Assembly (NCBI GenBank): GCA_028751875.1
Contig: CM054140.1
Coordinates: forward strand, 56,250,497 to 56,314,496
Direction: 5' to 3'
Source of the DNA: Rapana venosa
Lineage: Eukaryota > Mollusca > Gastropoda > Neogastropoda > Muricidae
Length of the DNA: 64,000 bases
Shown: piece after piece, positions 63,101-64,000 of the stretch
Numbering within the stretch: the stretch's first letter is position 1
How the letters are laid out: every line of letters begins with the position of its first letter
Notes under the pieces: model-generated
The model's input: only the letters and a program-made list of their open reading frames with translations
Databases searched by the model: none
Told to the model about the DNA's origin: nothing
Program-made: the position numbers and the translations under genes

Positions 63101-63486
63101 CCTATCATGATATTCCCCCGTCATCAACAGAGCCTAAGAAATACAGACCCCTGCAGTGTTGGTCAAGCGATTTGAGTGACACCCTCAAAATCACATCCAT
63201 TGATGAACCTCGATTGTGTGGTCCCAGTCTTCCCAATCAGCCCACAGCATACTACTTCAGAAAAGCAGCAGGCCAGCGAGTGAAAAATCCCTATGACTCT
63301 TATAGAACTCGAGCCTGCGACCTCCCAGCCTGTAACCCAAGGTGCTAACCACTGAGCCATGGAGACTTACTTTGACGCTGACTGATTGTTGGGTCTGGGG
63401 CATTATGATTGCGTTCAGGATGACAGCTGTTGAACACAGTCTTCTGCACGTGGGTATGGCCAGGACTGGATGGGAGAATGAGTTTT
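41484..63486 (-). CDS. Large multi-exon gene of unrecognised function, C-terminal part, 10 exons
   Basis: Ten exons with good splice sites whose phases chain together: 63371-63486, 60585-60778, 57961-58074, 55774-55987, 54434-54597, 53075-53188, 51379-51582, 48709-48873, 42872-42960 and 41484-41749, about 1640 nt or 545 residues; the 5' end lies beyond 64000. The product is soluble-looking, with no clear signal peptide or membrane helix. Sequence passages include [94 protein letters not shown] and [18 protein letters not shown]. Several short beta-strand-like blocks ([27 protein letters not shown]) might be propeller blades, which is only a guess. I do not recognise the family. Exon 55774-55987 carries one extra base relative to its neighbours' phase. 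The last exon may end at the TGA at 41484 or splice onward from about 41574. Confidence 0.75.
41845..42190 (+). repeat. Minisatellite, unit about 35 bp
   Basis: About nine units of AACACAGAAATGTGAACTTG plus CA(C/T)TTGTTGTTTATTA or ATGTTAATG, alternating between two sub-types. Confidence 0.93.
42872..42960 (-). CDS. Unrecognised gene, exon i
   Basis: Reads [20 protein letters not shown] then TECCLVGSS; acceptor GTTTTTCAG, donor GTAAGG. It is separated from exon h by a 5.7-kb intron holding the RTE LINE. Confidence 0.75.
43020..43215 (-). mobile_element. LINE C-terminal fragment, second RTE-like family
   Basis: Reads [20 protein letters not shown] then [20 protein letters not shown] to a stop at 43020. 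This is the Arg-rich tail of an RTE-like LINE distinct from the adjacent full-length element; related to the piece at 59.3 kb. Confidence 0.75.
43270..43346 (-). repeat. SINE B-type 3' module at the RTE insertion point
   Basis: ATGTCAATGGTGAGATTTTG ... CATTAAGGTAGCCACATTCC. It abuts the 11-bp target duplication of the RTE. Confidence 0.75.
43358..45041 (-). pseudogene. RTE LINE reverse transcriptase region
   Basis: Continues the protein in the shifted frame. RT motifs are [38 protein letters not shown] and LRFADDIG, the last holding the catalytic Asp pair (FADD). TGA at 44879-44881 and TGA at 43727-43729 interrupt it. After the second stop the same frame runs through [13 protein letters not shown] and [12 protein letters not shown] to TAG at 43358-43360. 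Confidence 0.93.
45040..46407 (-). pseudogene. RTE LINE endonuclease region
   Basis: 455 codons from ATG 46407. The apurinic/apyrimidinic-type endonuclease motifs are visible: TWNVRTL at 52-58, LGLCEVRW with catalytic Glu near 83, [11 protein letters not shown], and the terminal GSDHDFV. It nicks the target to prime reverse transcription. The frame ends early at ...STKQRKV, where one missing base in an A run (about 45045) throws translation out of the RT frame. Confidence 0.93.
46562..47340. other. No gene seen
   Basis: Intronic AT-rich DNA with CA repeats near 46850 and 47190. Confidence 0.4.
47530..47872 (-). mobile_element. SINE with internal 70-bp tandem duplication
   Basis: Body and head in reverse (AACCACTAGGCTATATCCCA). 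The stretch CTGAAAGGTGGAATGGGTTT ... GGGATCTTGGT occurs twice in tandem (about 47572-47641 and 47642-47711). Confidence 0.82.
47990..48340 (+). mobile_element. SINE type A, full length
   Basis: Head GGGAATAGCCTAGTGGTTAG with B box GGGTTCGATTCCC, body and ATAAAATAAA tail are all present. Close to the copy at 18.0 kb. Confidence 0.92.
48357..48650 (+). mobile_element. SINE composite with heads in opposite orientations
   Basis: 48357-48565 is a plus-strand SINE head/body (CAAGGATCAAGCCACC, AGATGAGACTATAAATCAAG). It passes straight into a minus-strand SINE head at about 48570-48648 (reverse complement of a B box, GGTTCGAACCC, and of an A box, AACACTAGGTTATTCT). Confidence 0.7.
48709..48873 (-). 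CDS. Unrecognised gene, exon h
   Basis: Reads [20 protein letters not shown] through [14 protein letters not shown]; acceptor after a poly-T tract (TTGGACAG), donor GTGAGG. Confidence 0.8.
49199..49531 (+). mobile_element. SINE type A, full length, tail interrupted by a LINE
   Basis: Head GGATAGCCTGGTGGTTAGAC and B box GGGTTTGAATCTC, body, and 3' end TTTCATTATCCTCAAAATAA. The A-rich tail resumes after the LINE at about 49908. Confidence 0.9.
49532..49907 (-). mobile_element. 5'-truncated LINE copy inserted in a SINE tail
   Basis: Longest copy of this family here. It encodes [20 protein letters not shown], then [20 protein letters not shown], to the shared 3' end. It sits between the body of a SINE (ending AATAAAAGAATA) and an AAATAAAT run, so the target was the SINE's A-rich tail. 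Confidence 0.88.
50440..50668 (+). mobile_element. SINE type A, 5'-truncated
   Basis: Starts at the GGATGTGACTACAAACTGAG segment and ends in an AATAAATAAATA tail. Confidence 0.85.
50895..51119 (-). mobile_element. SINE type A, 5'-truncated
   Basis: Reverse-strand copy: the tail is at 50895-50915 and the body ends at CTCATCCAAAGGACTTT. Confidence 0.87.
51150..51237 (-). mobile_element. tRNA-like SINE head, another family
   Basis: The reverse complement reads GGTGGCAGGATGGTTAAGAT ... GTTGTAGGTTTGATTCC, a tRNA-type A and B box pair about 35 bp apart, followed by an Arg/Lys-poor body. It lacks tRNA folding arms. Confidence 0.5.
51379..51582 (-). CDS. Unrecognised gene, exon g
   Basis: Reads [20 protein letters not shown] through [10 protein letters not shown]; acceptor GAAACCAG, donor GTAAGG. 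Codon use and lack of repeats contrast with the surrounding intron. Confidence 0.8.
51712..51886 (-). mobile_element. 5'-truncated LINE copy, with TSD
   Basis: 175-bp copy with the shared 3' end. A 13-bp direct repeat ATATAAACCGTTT / ATATAAACTGTTT (51699-51711, 51887-51899) flanks it with one mismatch. Confidence 0.88.
51995..52082 (+). repeat. SINE B-type 3' module, solo
   Basis: GTCAGAATGTGGCTACCTTA ... AATCTCACCACTGATGAGTC. Confidence 0.75.
52205..52478 (+). mobile_element. SINE type A, 5'-truncated
   Basis: Body from CATCAGTGCAGACTCCACTC to an AAATAAAATAAAAT tail. Confidence 0.88.
52577..53033 (+). mobile_element. SINE type B, full length
   Basis: Same tRNA-like head (AGGATAGCCTAGCGGTTTGA) and body as type A. 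After the body it carries a different 3' end: GTCGGAATGTGGCTACCTTT ... TCTCACCACTGGTGAG ... CTCTAGCCAAAG, with an AAACAAAC tail. Confidence 0.9.
53075..53188 (-). CDS. Unrecognised gene, exon f
   Basis: Reads [20 protein letters not shown] through [11 protein letters not shown]; acceptor GATGTGCAG, donor GTAAGG. The longer open frame on the same strand is a shadow. Confidence 0.78.
53273..53612 (+). mobile_element. SINE type A, full length
   Basis: Head GAATGTAGCCTGGTGGTTAG, body, and tail TATTCCATTATCCTCAAAAT. It starts 85 bp upstream of exon f of the unrecognised gene, in antisense orientation. Confidence 0.88.
53615..53835 (+). mobile_element. SINE type B, 5'-truncated
   Basis: Body piece (AGTGTAGGCCATTGATGG) followed by the B-type 3' module (GTTGGAATGTGGCTACCTTA). 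Confidence 0.8.
54048..54340 (+). mobile_element. SINE type A, 5'-truncated
   Basis: Begins at CCCCTGGAGTTATCATCAAT just after a CA/CG repeat and ends in ATAAAATAAAAA. Confidence 0.88.
54434..54597 (-). CDS. Unrecognised gene, exon e
   Basis: Reads [20 protein letters not shown] through [14 protein letters not shown]; acceptor TTGACAG, donor GTGAGG. Exit phase 2 fits exon f. Confidence 0.78.
54765..54862 (-). repeat. SINE B-type 3' module, diverged
   Basis: AGCTGGAACTCCTGAGGTTT ... TTATTAAGGTAGGTGCATTT. Confidence 0.65.
55016..55108 (-). repeat. SINE B-type 3' module, solo
   Basis: TTGGTTAGAGCTCCGAGGTT ... CCATTAAGGTAGCCGTAATC; close to the consensus. Confidence 0.82.
55425..55563 (-). mobile_element. 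SINE fragment
   Basis: Body piece (TTTGTCATCCGTTCCTACTG, TGATGGCCTACTCTTTTGAA) and a half B module (CATGAAGGTAGTCGCAATCC). Confidence 0.65.
55774..55987 (-). CDS. Unrecognised gene, exon d, probable 1-nt frameshift
   Basis: Opens [20 protein letters not shown] after a strong acceptor (TTTTCCACAG) in phase 0. With 214 nt it exits in phase 1, but exon e needs phase 0. In the shifted frame the second half reads [16 protein letters not shown] ... [12 protein letters not shown] and ends in the required phase. One extra base, for instance in the A run (T run on plus) at 55921-55925, would explain this. Either a homopolymer assembly error or a real lesion. Confidence 0.65.
56690..57425 (+). repeat. 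CA-rich low-complexity region with poly-C tracts
   Basis: Degenerate CACA/CCACAC sequence over about 730 bp with C runs at 57247-57261 and 57380-57398. Long ORFs here are artefacts of composition. Confidence 0.92.
57590..57925 (+). mobile_element. SINE type A, full length
   Basis: Head GGGATAGCCTAGGGGTTAGA and B box GGGTTCAATTCCC; the 3' end lies about 35 bp from the exon c donor of the unrecognised gene, on the opposite strand. Confidence 0.92.
57961..58074 (-). CDS. Unrecognised gene, exon c
   Basis: Exactly 38 codons, [20 protein letters not shown] through [10 protein letters not shown], phase 0 on both sides. The acceptor (CTGTGAAG) is preceded by a TG repeat; donor GTGAGT. Confidence 0.75.
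58228..58312 (+). repeat. (GT)n microsatellite
   Basis: About 40 GT units with two interruptions. Confidence 0.97.
58400..58636 (-). mobile_element. SINE type A, 5'-truncated
   Basis: Reverse-strand copy with tail at 58400-58425 and body up to CTCATCCAAAAGGACTTTGA. Confidence 0.87.
58640..59035 (+). mobile_element. SINE type B, split by a nested SINE
   Basis: Body and B-type module (CATCCCTGAAGTCTCAATGT ... CTCATCAGTGGTGAACCTCA) are interrupted between 58774 and 58970 by another SINE with a 10-bp TSD. Confidence 0.85.
58775..58969 (-). mobile_element. SINE type C nested in SINE type B
   Basis: 195-bp insert flanked by GGGCACAGTT (58765-58774 and 58970-58979). On the minus strand it contains AAGCAGCGAGGGAGAGGAGA and GAGGTCTCTGACGCCTCGCT and ends in an ACCTTT-type tail. 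A second copy lies at 61.9-62.1 kb. Confidence 0.88.
59290..59512 (+). mobile_element. LINE C-terminal fragment, second RTE-like family
   Basis: Reads [20 protein letters not shown] then [20 protein letters not shown] to a stop near 59503. Same family as 43020-43215 but on the other strand. Confidence 0.78.
59592..59703 (+). repeat. SINE B-type 3' module leading into a G-rich tract
   Basis: GACGGAATGTGGCTACCTTA ... CTCTAGCTAAGGAAC, where the usual AAAC tail is replaced by the GGGGA-rich tract at 59704. Confidence 0.8.
59704..59832 (+). repeat. Pure-purine GGGGA-rich tract
   Basis: About 130 bp made only of G with scattered A, including G runs up to about 16. Confidence 0.97.
60060..60325 (-). 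mobile_element. tRNA-derived SINE, another family
   Basis: The reverse complement begins TATGTGGTCTAGAGGTAACG and has B box GGTGGTTCAAATCTCA, followed by GATGAGATGATAAACCGAGG, which is shared with the type A/B body. It has a distinct 3' part (CGCACTCTCCCCGGGGAGAG). Confidence 0.65.
60536..60575 (+). repeat. (CA)n microsatellite at exon b donor
   Basis: CA repeat ending 10 bp from the GT donor of exon b; reads as TG on the gene's strand. Confidence 0.95.
60585..60778 (-). CDS. Unrecognised gene, exon b
   Basis: Reads [20 protein letters not shown] through [14 protein letters not shown]. Acceptor TTTTTTTCAG, donor GTGAGT followed by a long TG repeat on the coding strand. Confidence 0.75.
60930..61395. 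other. No gene seen
   Basis: Intronic AT-rich unique sequence between exons a and b of the unrecognised gene. Confidence 0.4.
61400..61496 (-). repeat. SINE B-type 3' module, solo
   Basis: CACTAGAGCTCTGTTTTCAC ... CCTTAAGGTAGCCGCCTTCT. Confidence 0.72.
61898..62112 (+). mobile_element. SINE type C
   Basis: Has a tRNA-like head (GGGATAGCTCAGTGGTCAGA), then AGCAGCGAGGGAGAGATGGG, GAGGTCTCTGACATCTCGCT and a T-rich ACCTT tail. Same family as the nested copy at 58.8 kb. Confidence 0.82.
62405..62502 (-). repeat. SINE B-type 3' module, solo
   Basis: AGCTAGAGCTCCGAGGTTCA ... CATGAAGGTAGCCGCATTGC; near consensus. Confidence 0.8.
63255..63367 (-). mobile_element. tRNA-like SINE head
   Basis: The reverse complement shows CATGGCTCAGTGGTTAGCAC and GCAGGCTCGAGTTCTATAAG as A and B boxes. 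Ends four bases from the donor of exon a. Confidence 0.5.
63371..63486 (-). CDS. Unrecognised gene, exon a (first in window)
   Basis: Reads [20 protein letters not shown] then [17 protein letters not shown]; acceptor CTCGTGCAG, donor GTAAGT. Chosen because it is the only frame whose exit phase (1) fits exon b without a stop. Least certain of the ten. Confidence 0.5.
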
Positions 63487-64000
63487 CTGCACGAGGAAAC
63501 AGACAAAAATCCTTTAAAACAACAGAGGAAGGAACTGCACTGAGTTCACACAAAGTCTATGAGAAAGATACAAGAAAATAAAAATATCATTCTTCAAACG
63601 CTCCGACAGCAACTATTATTGTCTGTCGTATGAGTGAAAATGTATTGCACCGCTGTTAAATGCCTGATGAGTCAAGCCCAGTGCATCCGACTTTGGCACA
63701 AGAAGATAAAATAAAATAACCATTGATAAAAAAGGATTAATAAAAAAAACAGCATTCTTACACTCATACACCCAGAAAAGAAAAAAAAACACCACAACAA
63801 CAAAGAAGCAAAACCAAAACCCCCAAAGCTTTCAAATCCACAAGGGAAAAAAAATAATGCAGTTCCTACATTCATTCAGCTCAAACAACTATCGTGGAAA
63901 ATTAACAACAAAGAATTTTGCAGCGTGACAACAACAACAGAAATCTGAAAAACACAAACACAAAGATATAGACAGACAGAAAGACAAGACAAGACAGACA

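Noticed and set aside
62936..63175. Plus-strand 79-codon ORF reading [20 protein letters not shown] with acceptor- and donor-like ends
   Set aside because: No partner exons on plus and no recognised similarity; the splice-like ends are weak. Left unannotated.

Overview
This is eukaryotic, intron-rich, repeat-rich DNA from an animal. The evidence is consensus GT-AG splice sites, very abundant simple repeats (CA/GT, CT/GA, TA and poly-G), tRNA-derived SINEs and RTE-type LINEs. Three gene models are recognisable by protein similarity. The style of the repeats, and a Mutator-like transposase of a type I associate with molluscs and chelicerates, suggest a lophotrochozoan, most likely a mollusc. 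The species cannot be named from sequence alone.

Layout. (1) 0.1-4.8 kb, minus strand: first three coding exons of zinc transporter SLC30A7 (ZnT7); the rest lies off the left edge. (2) 10.7-18.9 kb, minus strand: a complete eight-exon DPH5 (diphthine methyl ester synthase, 292 aa) whose exon phases all join. SLC30A7 and DPH5 are also neighbours in human, so this pair looks like old microsynteny. (3) 21.4-about 27 kb, plus strand: a GT31 beta-1,3-galactosyltransferase-like gene with an intronless 400-aa CDS (24617-25819), a probable untranslated 5' exon ending near 21531 and an upstream ORF overlapping its start. (4) 27-37.9 kb: no gene seen; minisatellites, microsatellites and SINE pieces. 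(5) 37.9-39.6 kb, minus strand: the last exon of a Mutator-like transposase. (6) 41.5-63.5 kb, minus strand: ten exons, consistent in phase at nine junctions except for one likely 1-nt frameshift, forming the C-terminal part (about 545 aa) of a large gene I do not recognise. Its introns hold most of the SINEs.

Mobile elements dominate. An almost full-length but broken RTE LINE (43358-46548) has an 11-bp target-site duplication. Four 5'-truncated copies of another LINE share the same 3' end and orientation; three have visible target duplications. The main SINE family has a tRNA-like head joined to one of two different 3' ends, and the second 3' end is scattered as about 20 short modules. Two nested insertions give relative ages.

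The host genes have unrelated jobs: Golgi zinc import, the diphthamide modification of elongation factor 2, Golgi glycosylation, and one unknown. No operon logic applies. I found no new enzymatic system. The most unusual items are the unrecognised ten-exon gene, the modular SINE, and TG repeats placed next to splice sites.
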